DNA of 64,000 nt from Occultella glacieicola (GTDB lineage: Bacteria; Actinomycetota; Actinomycetes; Actinomycetales; Beutenbergiaceae), in NCBI RefSeq assembly GCF_004353825.1, contig NZ_SMNA01000008.1, forward strand, positions 62,001 through 126,000, read 5' to 3'. The translations under genes and the position numbers were made by a program. How positions within the stretch are numbered: position 1 is the first letter of the stretch; the number at the start of each line of letters is the position of its first letter. Shown here piece by piece: positions 8,121 through 16,327 of the stretch. Below the pieces are notes generated by a model. That model searched no databases. It was not told the origin of the DNA and saw only the letters and a list, made by a program, of their open reading frames with translations.

Positions 8121-9434
8121 TCAGCCCTCGAGGGCCTGCTGCAGCGTGGTCAGCGCCTCCTCGGCGGTCGCCGCACCGGACAGGATCGTCTGGGTGAAGG
8201 TGCCCATGGCGGGGGTGCCGTCGACGTCGGTGACGCCGAGGAACAGCGCGTCCGAACCGGGCGCACCCCAGGTCCGTGAGATCGGCTGCCACTCCTCGAT
8301 GATCTTGACCGCGTTCGCGTCGGACTGGAACTCCGGGGTCTCGGCGATCGACCGGAGCGGCGGCAGCCCGATCCCGGTGTGCTCGGTCCAGAGCGGCGCC
8401 ATGTTCTGGTAGTAGTAGGTCAGGAAGGCCTCCGAGCCCTCCTGGCTCGGGGTGTTCGTGTACATCATGATGTTGTTCGGGAAGTAGAGGGCGCCCTGGT
8501 CGCCGTGCGGGCCCACGAGCGGGCTGTTCACGGTCAGTTCCGCGGCGACGTCTCCGCCCACGTTGGCGGCGAGCCCGGCGCCGTCCCAGCCCATCCCGAA
8601 CCGGCGGTCCTTCCACTGGGTCTGCACGTTGTCGCTGGTGTAGGTGACCGAGCCCGGGTCCACGTAGCCCTTGGCCACCATCTCGAGGACGAACTCCATC
8701 GCCTCGATGTTGGCGTCGGTGACGCAGTCCGGCTCCTGGTCGGCGTTGAACAGGCCGCCACCGTTGTTGATCATGAAGCTGGTCATGATGTGGCTGCCGG
8801 TGAAGCTCCCCGAGCCGGCACCCACCCCGAAGCTGTAGACGCCGATTCCCTTGAGGGCTTCGCTCACCTCCAGGTAGCTCGGCCAGTCCGTGGGCGGCTC
8901 GACACCCGCCTGGTCGAGCAGCGTGGTGTTGTACCACATCACCCGCATGTCCAGGTTGTAGGGGACGGCGGCGTACCCGCCCTCGACCTTCATCGCATCG
9001 ATCAGGCCGGGCAGGAAGTCGTCGTACAGCCCGTTGGACTTCCAGCTCTCGAGGAGGTCGTCTGCGTAGGCGATCTTGCCCTGTGACTCGAACAGGAACG
9101 CCTGGGTGCCACCGCCGGAACTGACCGCGGGCCCGGTGTTGGAGGCGACGGCCGAGGAGAACGTCTGGGTGAAGTTCGCCCACTGGATCTCCTGGTAGAC
9201 GGCGGCGGGCAGGTCACCCTCGGGCGCGTACGCCTCGGTGATCTCCTTGTCGCGCGGGTTGAACTCGGTGCCACCCCATGGCATGTTCCAGAACTTGAGG
9301 GTGTCGCCACCGCCGCCACCACCGCCGGAACCGCCGCCGGAGCAGGCGGCGAGGGCACCGGCCGCGGCCGTGCCGCCGGCGACGCCGAGGAATCCGCGGC
9401 GGCTCAGGGCCGCCTTCGAAGCACGCATTGACAT
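8121..9434 (-). CDS. extracellular sugar-binding lipoprotein (ABC importer)
   Basis: A 437-residue family-1 solute-binding protein. The N-terminus carries a twin-arginine signal (SRRGFLG) leading into a lipobox LAAC, so it should be exported by Tat and lipid-anchored. A glycine-rich linker of about 15 residues follows before the binding domain (DTLKFWNMPWGG). It captures the carbohydrate for the two permeases downstream. The ATG chosen is 7 nt after GAAAGGA; the frame extends 22 codons further upstream but that part is basic and lacks a site. Confidence 0.92.
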   Translation of the reverse strand: MSMRASKAALSRRGFLGVAGGTAAAGALAACSGGGSGGGGGGGDTLKFWNMPWGGTEFNPRDKEITEAYAPEGDLPAAVYQEIQWANFTQTFSSAVASNTGPAVSSGGGTQAFLFESQGKIAYADDLLESWKSNGLYDDFLPGLIDAMKVEGGYAAVPYNLDMRVMWYNTTLLDQAGVEPPTDWPSYLEVSEALKGIGVYSFGVGAGSGSFTGSHIMTSFMINNGGGLFNADQEPDCVTDANIEAMEFVLEMVAKGYVDPGSVTYTSDNVQTQWKDRRFGMGWDGAGLAANVGGDVAAELTVNSPLVGPHGDQGALYFPNNIMMYTNTPSQEGSEAFLTYYYQNMAPLWTEHTGIGLPPLRSIAETPEFQSDANAVKIIEEWQPISRTWGAPGSDALFLGVTDVDGTPAMGTFTQTILSGAATAEEALTTLQQALEG

Positions 9435-9475
9435 GTCGGGTCCTTTCTCGCGGCGGCGCCATCGCCTGCCGCCTT

Positions 9476-9489
9476 GTTCAGCATTGAAC
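9476..9489. promoter_or_regulatory. possible operator upstream of the sugar-binding protein
   Basis: GTTCAGCATTGAAC has inverted GTTCA/TGAAC arms and lies 42 bp upstream of the binding-protein start, between it and lacI. It differs from the GTTGCGCAAC sites near lacI/thuA, so binding by the same repressor is uncertain. Confidence 0.35.
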
Positions 9490-9526
9490 TTGCGGACCAC
9501 CCTCCGCCCCGAGGGTGAGTGGCCGT

Positions 9527-10591
9527 CTAGCCGTCCTCCTCCTTCCCGGTCCGGTGCGGTTCGCCGACAGCTGGCCCAGGGGCAGTGCTGCCCCGGGCGA
9601 CCAGACGGGTGGCGAGTTCCTCACGCGGGGTGTGGCCGTCACCCACGATCGGGTCGGCACCACCACGCACCCGCAGCAGCATCCGCAGTGCCGCGGCGCC
9701 CATCTCGGCGACCGGTTGGCGGATCGTGGTCAGTTGCGGTGTCGTCCAGCGGGCCTCCGGGGCGTCGTCGTAGCCGATCACCGAGAGTTCCTCGGGCACC
9801 CGCACGCCGAGTCGCCGGGCCGCCTCGAGGGCGCCCAACGCCATGTTGTCCGAACAGGCGAACACGGCGCTCGGACGGTCCGGTCGCTCGAGCAGCCGGA
9901 TGGCCGCGGACACCGCGCCGACGTAGGCCCAGTCCGCATGCACCACGTCACACTCGCGCACCTGCAGTCCGTGCTCGCGCAGCACCGAGCCGAAGCCGTC
10001 CACCCGGGCCTGGCCGTACAGGTGGTTGGGCGCTCCGGCGATGACCCCGAGGTGTCGGTGCCCGAGGTCGACCAGGTGCTGGGCGGCGGCTCGGCCACCG
10101 GCCCAGTTGCCAGCGCCGACGCTCGGGACGTGCGCCGGGGGATCGGTGCGCGGGTCCATGATGACGACCGGGATCCTCGCGACCGCGAGCGCGGCGTACT
10201 GCTCGGACGTGGGTTCCACCAGGGCCAGCACCGCACCGCTCGAGCGTCGCGCGACCAGGCGCGCGGCCCAGTCCCGGTCGACGGCGGGGCGGGCGACCAT
10301 CACGACGACGTCGAGCCCGACGAGGTTCGCCGCGAACTCCACTCCGGACAACGCCCGGTTCGCCCAGGTGCCCTCGACCCCGCTGATCACCAGGTCGATG
10401 AGACCGCTCTCATCGTCGGCGCGCGCGGCCCCGTGCGCGCGGCGGCTGCGGTAGCCGGTCTCGGCGACGGCAGCAAGGACCCGGGCGCGGGTGGCGGCCG
10501 AGACATCGGTACGTCCGTTGAGCACCTTGGACGCCGTTGGCACGGTCACTCCGGCGCGCTCGGCCACATTGGCGAGGGTGACGGGGGACAC
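9527..10591 (-). CDS. LacI-family transcriptional repressor
   Basis: The 354-residue regulator has an N-terminal LacI helix-turn-helix (TLANVAERAGVTVPTASKVLNGR), a hinge helix ending about residue 55, and a periplasmic-binding-like ligand domain containing AVFACSDNMALGAL and LSVIGYDDAPEARWTTPQLTTIRQP. It should repress the sugar genes on both sides until a sugar binds. The GTG start lies 7 nt after a TAGCCT -10 box, which is itself next to the palindrome at 10608-10617, a layout that predicts autorepression. The tail (about 20 residues, Pro/Gly/Glu-rich) is not conserved-looking. Confidence 0.92.
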   Translation of the reverse strand: MSPVTLANVAERAGVTVPTASKVLNGRTDVSAATRARVLAAVAETGYRSRRAHGAARADDESGLIDLVISGVEGTWANRALSGVEFAANLVGLDVVVMVARPAVDRDWAARLVARRSSGAVLALVEPTSEQYAALAVARIPVVIMDPRTDPPAHVPSVGAGNWAGGRAAAQHLVDLGHRHLGVIAGAPNHLYGQARVDGFGSVLREHGLQVRECDVVHADWAYVGAVSAAIRLLERPDRPSAVFACSDNMALGALEAARRLGVRVPEELSVIGYDDAPEARWTTPQLTTIRQPVAEMGAAALRMLLRVRGGADPIVGDGHTPREELATRLVARGSTAPGPAVGEPHRTGKEEDG

Positions 10592-10598
10592 ATTCCGG

Positions 10599-10604
10599 AG
10601 GCTA
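10599..10604 (-). promoter_or_regulatory. -10 box of lacI-family gene, leaderless type
   Basis: TAGCCT on the minus strand ends 7 nt before the GTG start and lies 3 bp from the proximal operator. Confidence 0.5.
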
Positions 10605-10607
10605 ACA

Positions 10608-10617
10608 GTTGCGCAAC
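10608..10617. promoter_or_regulatory. LacI-type operator 1
   Basis: The perfect 10-bp palindrome GTTGCGCAAC has the central CG typical of LacI-family operators and sits 17 bp upstream of the lacI start. An overlapping second inverted pair, GCAAC-GT-GTTGC, extends it to the right. Confidence 0.7.
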
Positions 10618-10694
10618 GTGTTGCCTAGAGGTTCACCCTTGATGGTGAGAAATAGACATGGCATGCTTCCTGGGAGTCGAAGCGGATCGAAGAA

Positions 10695-10704
10695 GTTGCG
10701 CAAC
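10695..10704. promoter_or_regulatory. LacI-type operator 2
   Basis: A second exact copy of GTTGCGCAAC is 87 bp from the first and 53 bp upstream of the ThuA-like gene. Two identical sites in one divergent promoter region fit repression of both directions, possibly by looping. Confidence 0.7.
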
Positions 10705-10757
10705 AACCTGTCGCTCGGCGCGGACCGACAACCTCCAGGCAAGGACACGGATATCCC

Positions 10758-11456
10758 ATGGCAGACAGATCGGCCCTCATCGTCCGCGGCGGCTGGGACG
10801 GCCACCAACCCGTCGAGACCACGGACTCGGTCATCCCGTTCCTCCAGGCCAACGGCTACGAGGTTCGGGTGGAGGAGTCCCCGGCCGTCTACACCGACGC
10901 GGACTACCTCGCGGGCGTCGACCTGATCGTCCAGACGAACACCATGAACACGATCGAGCGCGAGGAGCTCGCCGGCCTCATCGCCGCCGTCCGGGCCGGC
11001 ACCGGGCTCGGCGGGTGGCACGGCGGGATCGCCGACTCCTACCGCAACAGCGCCGACTATCTGCACCTGATCGGCGGCCAGTTCGCGCACCATCCGCCGA
11101 AGGCGCCGAAGGACCAGTTGCCGGGTGAGCAGTCGGACAACTACGTGCCCCACACGATCGACATCGTGCCCGAGCGGGCCGACCATCCGATCGTCGCCGG
11201 GCTGACCGACTTCGATCTGGTCACCGAGCAGTACTGGGTCCTGACCGACGACTACAACGACGTCCTCGCCACCACCACGCTCGCCGCCCGCGACTTCGAC
11301 CCGTGGCACCGGCCGGTCACCACCCCTGCCGTGTGGACCCGCCAGTGGGGTGCCGGCCGCGTCTTCGTGTGCACCGCCGGGCACCGCCTCGAGGTCCTCG
11401 ACGATGAGAACGTACGCACCATCGTGGAACGGGGGCTGTTGTGGGCGAGCCGCTGA
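10758..11456 (+). CDS. ThuA-domain protein (trehalose-utilization type)
   Basis: This 232-residue single-domain protein belongs to the ThuA family (class I glutamine amidotransferase-like fold). It opens with ALIVRGGWDGHQP, contains TNTMNTIEREELAGL and the characteristic GWHGGIADSYRNSADYLHLIGGQF, and has a C-terminal GRVFVCTAGHRLEVL. ThuA proteins act in catabolism of 3-keto-disaccharides and related 3-ketoglycosides together with Gfo/Idh/MocA dehydrogenases. Here the partner gene starts 16 nt before this stop. The ATG follows AAGGACA. Promoter control by the operator at 10695 is likely. Confidence 0.88.
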   Translation: MADRSALIVRGGWDGHQPVETTDSVIPFLQANGYEVRVEESPAVYTDADYLAGVDLIVQTNTMNTIEREELAGLIAAVRAGTGLGGWHGGIADSYRNSADYLHLIGGQFAHHPPKAPKDQLPGEQSDNYVPHTIDIVPERADHPIVAGLTDFDLVTEQYWVLTDDYNDVLATTTLAARDFDPWHRPVTTPAVWTRQWGAGRVFVCTAGHRLEVLDDENVRTIVERGLLWASR

Positions 11457-12538
11457 ACGTCGGCATCATCGGGGTCGGCAACATCTCCGGCCAGTACTTC
11501 GAGGCGCTCACGCGGCTGCCCGGACTGCGCCTGGTCGCCGTCGCGGACGCCGACGCCGACCGGGCCCGCTCGGTCGCCGCCGAACGCGGGGTGCGGGCGG
11601 TGTCCGTGGACGAACTGCTGGCCGACGGCGGAACCGACGCGGTCCTGAACCTCACCATCCCGGCGGCGCACGCCGACGTCGCGCTGCGCGCGCTCGAGGC
11701 GGGTAAGCACGTCTACGGCGAGAAGCCGTTGGCACTCTCGGTCGCACAGGCCCGGCCGGTGCTGGCGGCGGCCGCCGAACGCGGCCTGCGGGTCGGGTGC
11801 GCGCCGGACACGGTGCTCGGCACCGGCATCCAGACGGCGAGGCAGGTGCTCGACAGCGGCGGCATCGGCGACCCGGTCGGCGCCCATGTGCACTGGAGTG
11901 CCCCCGGGCACGAGCGCTGGCACCCGGCCCCGCACTTCTACTACCAGCCGGGCGCCGGGCCGCTGTTCGACATGGGCCCGTACTACCTCACCAGCCTGGT
12001 CACCCTCCTCGGGCCGGTGGTCCGGGTCTCGGGCACGGCGACGGCGTCCGGCCGGGAGCGGTCCGTCGCCACCGGCCCACTGGCCGGTTCCGCGATCGAC
12101 GTGGACGTCGCCACCCACGTGAGCGCGCTCCTGGAGCACGCCGACGGCGTCACCTCCACGGTGACCGTGAGCTTCGAGGTGTGGGCCACCCGGGCCCCGC
12201 TGTTCGAGGTGTACGGCACGGCCGGGACGATCGCCGTGCCGGACCCGAACCGGTTCTCCGAGCCGGTCGAGGTGTACACCCCGGACGCCCCGGAGTGGTC
12301 GCCGGTGCCGGTGTCCGCCGGCTACGCCGACGCCGGCCGTGGCTACGGTCTCGCGGACCTGGCCCGGGCGCTGGAGACCGGCCGCCCGCACCGGGCCGGC
12401 GGTGACCTCGCGCTGCACGTGCTGGACATCATGGAGTCGATCCTGGTGGCCGCGGACTCCCACCGGGTGGTGGATCTCGCCACCACCGTCGACCGCCCCG
12501 AACCCGTGCCGGCGGGCGCTGCTCCGGACACCTGGTAG
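11441..12538 (+). CDS. Gfo/Idh/MocA family sugar oxidoreductase (ThuB-like)
   Basis: The 365-residue NAD(P)-dependent dehydrogenase has an N-terminal Rossmann domain (NVGIIGVGNISGQYF) with the family signature GEKPLAL near residue 95 and a C-terminal alpha/beta substrate domain with DMGPYYLTSLV (the motif that supplies catalytic residues). It oxidises or reduces a sugar ring hydroxyl, often at C3. It starts at GTG inside the end of the ThuA gene, so the two are translated together; ThuA-ThuB pairs of this order are known from trehalose and sucrose-isomer use. Confidence 0.9.
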   Translation: MGEPLNVGIIGVGNISGQYFEALTRLPGLRLVAVADADADRARSVAAERGVRAVSVDELLADGGTDAVLNLTIPAAHADVALRALEAGKHVYGEKPLALSVAQARPVLAAAAERGLRVGCAPDTVLGTGIQTARQVLDSGGIGDPVGAHVHWSAPGHERWHPAPHFYYQPGAGPLFDMGPYYLTSLVTLLGPVVRVSGTATASGRERSVATGPLAGSAIDVDVATHVSALLEHADGVTSTVTVSFEVWATRAPLFEVYGTAGTIAVPDPNRFSEPVEVYTPDAPEWSPVPVSAGYADAGRGYGLADLARALETGRPHRAGGDLALHVLDIMESILVAADSHRVVDLATTVDRPEPVPAGAAPDTW

Positions 12539-12607
12539 TCGCCACGAGCACGACGCCGGGCGGAGGATCACGACTCGCTCGGCGTGTCGGGAGCCAGGAA
12601 CTTCGGA

Positions 12608-12630
12608 TCGAACGGCCGTTCGTCTAGGGT
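12608..12630 (+). promoter_or_regulatory. recA promoter with LexA (SOS) box
   Basis: TCGAACGGCCGTTCGT at 12608-12623 matches the actinobacterial SOS box TCGAAC-N4-GTTCGA at 15 of 16 positions. It fills the spacer just upstream of a TAGGGT -10 at 12625-12630. The recA leader would be about 190 nt. Confidence 0.85.
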
Positions 12631-12824
12631 TGTGGACAGGTGAGGGACGGAACCGTGTCATCCACAGCCAGTGGGTGTTCGGAACCGGATGTCGGTGGTC
12701 GGACATAGCCTTCGTCGCAGGTTGCCGCCCGGAGAGGGCGGGTCCCTGAACAGACCAGCCCTGGTCCGAACATGCGGTGGAGCTCAGCGAGCATCTGCCC
12801 GAGACGAAAAGTGAAGGTGACACC

Positions 12825-13874
12825 ATGGCTGCACCCGTTGCAGACCGCAGCAAGGCCCTCGAGGCCGCCCTCGGCCAGATCGACCGCGCATTCGGCAAGG
12901 GATCGGTGATGCGCCTCGGCGACGACACCCGCCCGCCGGTCGCCGTGATCCCCACCGGTTCCATCGCGCTCGATGTCGCGCTCGGTATCGGTGGCCTGCC
13001 CCGTGGCCGTATCGTCGAGATCTACGGTCCCGAATCGTCGGGAAAGACGACCGTGGCGCTGCACGCGGTGGCCAACGCCCAGAAGGCCGGCGGGATCGCC
13101 GCGTTCATCGACGCCGAGCACGCCCTGGACCCGGAGTACGCGAAGAAGCTCGGCGTGGACACCGACGCACTGCTGGTCTCGCAGCCGGACACCGGCGAGC
13201 AGGCGCTCGAGATCATGGACATGCTGATCCGCTCCGGTGCCCTGGACATCGTGGTCATCGACTCCGTCGCCGCGCTCGTGCCGAAGGCCGAGATCGAGGG
13301 CGAGATGGGGGACAGCCACGTGGGCCTGCAGGCCCGGCTGATGTCCCAGGCGCTGCGCAAGATCACCGGTGCCCTGAACGCCTCCGGTACCACCGCGATC
13401 TTCATCAACCAGCTCCGCGAGAAGATCGGCGTGTTCTTCGGAAGTCCTGAGACGACCACCGGTGGCAAGGCGCTGAAGTTCTACGCCTCGGTCCGCATCG
13501 ACGTGCGGCGTATCGAGACCCTCAAGGAGGGCACCGACGCGGTCGCCAACCGCACCCGCGCGAAGGTCGTCAAGAACAAGATGGCCCCGCCGTTCAAGCA
13601 GGCCGAGTTCGACATCGTCTACGGGGTCGGCATCTCCCGCGAGGGCAGCCTGATCGACCTCGGCGTGGAGCACGGCATCGTCCGCAAGTCCGGTGCCTGG
13701 TACACCTACGAGGGTGACCAGCTCGGGCAGGGCAAGGAGAACTCCCGCCGGTTCCTCAAGGACAACCCCGAGCTGGCCGAGGAGATCGAGAAGAAGATCA
13801 TGACGAAGCTCGGCATCGGCAAGCCGCTCGAGGCCGTGCCGGGCGCCGCGGCGGGCGACGCCGTCGACTTCTGA
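12825..13874 (+). CDS. recA: recombinase RecA
   Basis: The 349-residue RecA carries out homologous strand exchange and activates LexA self-cleavage. Walker A is GPESSGKT (68-75); [23 protein letters not shown] contains the Walker B and loop L1 region, and [22 protein letters not shown] covers loop L2. The ATG follows GAAGGTGAC; a frame extending 16 codons upstream is not family-like. It is followed by recX after 14 bp, and a LexA box governs its promoter. Confidence 0.98.
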   Translation: MAAPVADRSKALEAALGQIDRAFGKGSVMRLGDDTRPPVAVIPTGSIALDVALGIGGLPRGRIVEIYGPESSGKTTVALHAVANAQKAGGIAAFIDAEHALDPEYAKKLGVDTDALLVSQPDTGEQALEIMDMLIRSGALDIVVIDSVAALVPKAEIEGEMGDSHVGLQARLMSQALRKITGALNASGTTAIFINQLREKIGVFFGSPETTTGGKALKFYASVRIDVRRIETLKEGTDAVANRTRAKVVKNKMAPPFKQAEFDIVYGVGISREGSLIDLGVEHGIVRKSGAWYTYEGDQLGQGKENSRRFLKDNPELAEEIEKKIMTKLGIGKPLEAVPGAAAGDAVDF

Positions 13875-13888
13875 ACGGTCCACGGCCG

Positions 13889-14464
13889 ATGGGCTTCGCA
13901 CAGCAACGTTCCGGCGGCCGGGGGAGTGAACCCCCGGCCACCGGAGCCGCAGCCGTCGACTCAGAACCCGATCAGGAGTCCGTCGCACGCAACATCGCGC
14001 TGCGGCTCCTGACCCACTCGCCACGCTCCCGCGCCCAACTCGAGGAGGCGATGGCGAGGAAGGACGTGCCGGCCGAGGTCGCTGCCAAGATCCTCGACCG
14101 GTTCGAGGAGGTCGGGCTTGTCAACGACGTCGAGTACGCCGAGATGCTCGTGCGCACCCGGCGAAGCGAGCGTGGGCTGGCCCGCCGGGCCCTGGCCACC
14201 GAATTGCACCGCAAGGGCGTGGACCGGGAGATCGCCGAAGAGGCGCTCGCGGCCGTCGACCCCGAGGACGAGGAGGCCACGGCGCGGGACCTGGTCCGTC
14301 GCAAGGCCCGCTCCAGCGCCGGCCTGGACCATGAGAAGCGCCGGCGACGTCTCGTCGGCATGCTCGCCCGGAAGGGCTACTCACCCTCCGTGGCGCTGCG
14401 GGTCGTGGACGAGGTGCTTGCCGAGGAGGACGACGACGCTCATGACAGGGCCGGCGGCCTCTGA
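13889..14464 (+). CDS. recX: regulatory protein RecX
   Basis: A 191-residue, helix-rich RecX that modulates RecA filaments. Three tandem helical repeats follow a variable 35-residue acidic/Gly-rich N-terminus: ALRLLTHSPRSRAQLEEAMARK, RFEEVGLVNDVEYAEMLV and RRRLVGMLARKGYSPSVALRVVDEV. It lies directly downstream of recA and is presumably co-transcribed from the SOS promoter. The ATG is the first good start after recA. Between its stop and the convergent permease gene (14465-14645) I see no feature. Confidence 0.93.
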   Translation: MGFAQQRSGGRGSEPPATGAAAVDSEPDQESVARNIALRLLTHSPRSRAQLEEAMARKDVPAEVAAKILDRFEEVGLVNDVEYAEMLVRTRRSERGLARRALATELHRKGVDREIAEEALAAVDPEDEEATARDLVRRKARSSAGLDHEKRRRRLVGMLARKGYSPSVALRVVDEVLAEEDDDAHDRAGGL

Positions 14465-14645
14465 CTGATGACCGACGCCACTGGTGGAGTCTCTCGGGCG
14501 GGTCGGGCGCGGGCTCCTTCAGCGGGGACTTGACGACGAGCTGCCGGCCCGTGCATCAGCCGATCGCGTCGTCGAGGCTGGCGACGGAGATTGACCTGAA
14601 CCGAACTCGTACCTCGCGGCACGAACGGCGGCCGTCAGCCGGTCG

Positions 14646-15533
14646 CTACTTGGTGCCGCCCACGGCGGGCACCGTGACGGCGTTCGGGGGCGCTGGGTTC
14701 GCGCGGGCCCTTCCGGACGTCCGGCCACCGACCCGGCGGGCCACGAGTTCGGCGATCCGCGACAGGATGAAGTTCAGAACGATGAAGATCACCGCGGCCA
14801 TGAACAACGTCTGCAGGATCGGGAACGGCGCGTCGCTGCCGAGCAGTCGCGCGGCCCGCAGTAGCTCGGTGTAGGTGATCAGGGCACCGAGCGCGGAGTC
14901 CTTGAGGATCACCACGAACTGGCTCACCAGAGAAGGGAGCATTGCGATCAGAGCCTGCGGCAACTCGATGAACCGGATGGACTTTCCGCGGGTCATCCCG
15001 ATAGCCAGCCCGGCCTCCCGCTGTCCCTTCGGCAGCCCGTAGACCCCGGAACGCACCAGTTCGGCGATCACGGAACCGTTGTAGAGCGTCAAGCCGATGA
15101 CGACGGCGATCAGCGGATTCGTTTCGGGTGTGGTCAATCCGAGACGCGGGAGCATCGCGTAGAGCGCGAACATCATGATGAGCACCGGAACCGCGCGGAA
15201 GAACTCCACCACCGCTCCGCAGAACCAGCGCACGACCCGGTTCGAGGCGAGCCGGCCGACACCGAAGAGCAGGCCGAAGACCATGGCCAGGACGATCGAG
15301 TAGGCGGCGGCGATCAGTGTGTTCTGCAGACCCGGCAAGAAGTAGTACTGCCACGAGCGCGCTTCGATGAGCGGCTTCCAGAGCTCCGCTGCGAACTGGC
15401 CCTTGCTCGCCATCTGGGCGACGACGAAGGCGCCGATACCGATGACGACTACGGCGCCGACGATGTTGCCGATCATCTGGTTGCGTCGCGCCCTGGGCCC
15501 CGGCGCGTCGAACAGGACGGAGTGGGAACTCAC
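14646..15533 (-). CDS. gluD: amino-acid ABC transporter permease (GluD-type)
   Basis: The 295-residue permease of a polar-amino-acid importer has about five transmembrane helices and the EAA loop GVYGLPKGQREAGLAIGMTRGKSIRFIELPQAL. It pairs with the upstream GluC-type permease. The start is GTG in a GTGA overlap with the gluC stop; a much longer open frame upstream runs antisense-like through gluC and is not used. The C-terminal 25 residues are Arg/Pro-rich and cytoplasmic. Confidence 0.9.
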   Translation of the reverse strand: MSSHSVLFDAPGPRARRNQMIGNIVGAVVVIGIGAFVVAQMASKGQFAAELWKPLIEARSWQYYFLPGLQNTLIAAAYSIVLAMVFGLLFGVGRLASNRVVRWFCGAVVEFFRAVPVLIMMFALYAMLPRLGLTTPETNPLIAVVIGLTLYNGSVIAELVRSGVYGLPKGQREAGLAIGMTRGKSIRFIELPQALIAMLPSLVSQFVVILKDSALGALITYTELLRAARLLGSDAPFPILQTLFMAAVIFIVLNFILSRIAELVARRVGGRTSGRARANPAPPNAVTVPAVGGTK

Positions 15534-16210
15534 CGGCTCACCGCCAGACGCTGGGAGAGGTAGGTCACGGCGAGGCCGACCGGGATCACGATGATCACGA
15601 ACCCGGCAGCGATCGTCAGGAAGATCGGGAGCACGTAGTTTCCGTTCTGGTCGAGCATCTCCTTCATCAGGATGGAAACCTCTGGAACCGAGGCCGCCGC
15701 CGCCACGGTCGTGTTCTTGACCAGCGCGATGAGCGTGTTGCCCAGGGGGGCGACCGCGCCGCGGAAGGCCTGGGGCAGGATGACGAGGCGGGCGGCGGAC
15801 AGGAACGGCAGCCCGATCGCACGGGCAGCCTCGGCCTGGCCCAGGGGGACCGTGTTGATCCCCGACCGCAGGGCCTCGCACATGAAGGAGGCGTGATACA
15901 CGCTGAGGGCGACCACGGCGAGCCAGAAGAAGTTGATGGAGAAGGTCTCCGAGAACTGGACGCCGAGCACCGGCCAGAGCACGAGCACCGCGAAGACCAC
16001 GATGATCGTGAGAGGCGTGTTGCGCACGAGCGTCACGTACGTCGTCCCTGCGAAGCGGAGCGAGGAGACCGGCGCGATCCGCATCATCGCCAGGATGGTG
16101 CCGATGATCAGGGAGAAGATCGCCGCGAAGAACGTCAGACTCAGGTTGATCCAGTACGCGCCCAGAATGTCGTAGTTCGAGAGCACCTCAAGGAAGTCAC
16201 TCAACGGCAC
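15530..16210 (-). CDS. gluC: amino-acid ABC transporter permease (GluC-type)
   Basis: The 226-residue permease has an N-terminal helix (INLSLTFFAAIFSLIIGTIL) and the EAA loop GINTVPLGQAEAARAIGLPFLSAARLVILPQAFR. It forms the heterodimeric channel with GluD. The GTG start is preceded by GAAGGAGG at good spacing. It lies 117 bp downstream of the binding-protein gene, separated from it by a strong hairpin. Confidence 0.9.
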   Translation of the reverse strand: MPLSDFLEVLSNYDILGAYWINLSLTFFAAIFSLIIGTILAMMRIAPVSSLRFAGTTYVTLVRNTPLTIIVVFAVLVLWPVLGVQFSETFSINFFWLAVVALSVYHASFMCEALRSGINTVPLGQAEAARAIGLPFLSAARLVILPQAFRGAVAPLGNTLIALVKNTTVAAAASVPEVSILMKEMLDQNGNYVLPIFLTIAAGFVIIVIPVGLAVTYLSQRLAVSR

Positions 16211-16284
16211 GCCTCCTTCGGGTGTCGTTCGGGGCCGATCGGCCGCTCACCGGGCAGGGCGCAGACCGGGTGCCGGTGCGCCGC

Positions 16285-16321
16285 GATCGGTGGGGCGGAC
16301 CCGTCATCCGCCCCACCGATC
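16285..16321. terminator. intercistronic hairpin between gluB and gluC
   Basis: Perfect 15-bp arms (GATCGGTGGGGCGGA and complement) enclose a 7-nt loop just after the binding-protein stop. Without a T-run on the minus strand, it more likely causes partial termination or protects the gluAB message, raising binding-protein levels over permeases. Confidence 0.75.
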
Positions 16322-16327
16322 TTGGGT

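Noticed and set aside
14465-14645. Possible small gene or RNA between recX and gluD
   Set aside because: Short frames lack ribosome sites and conserved-looking sequence, and no strong hairpin was found.
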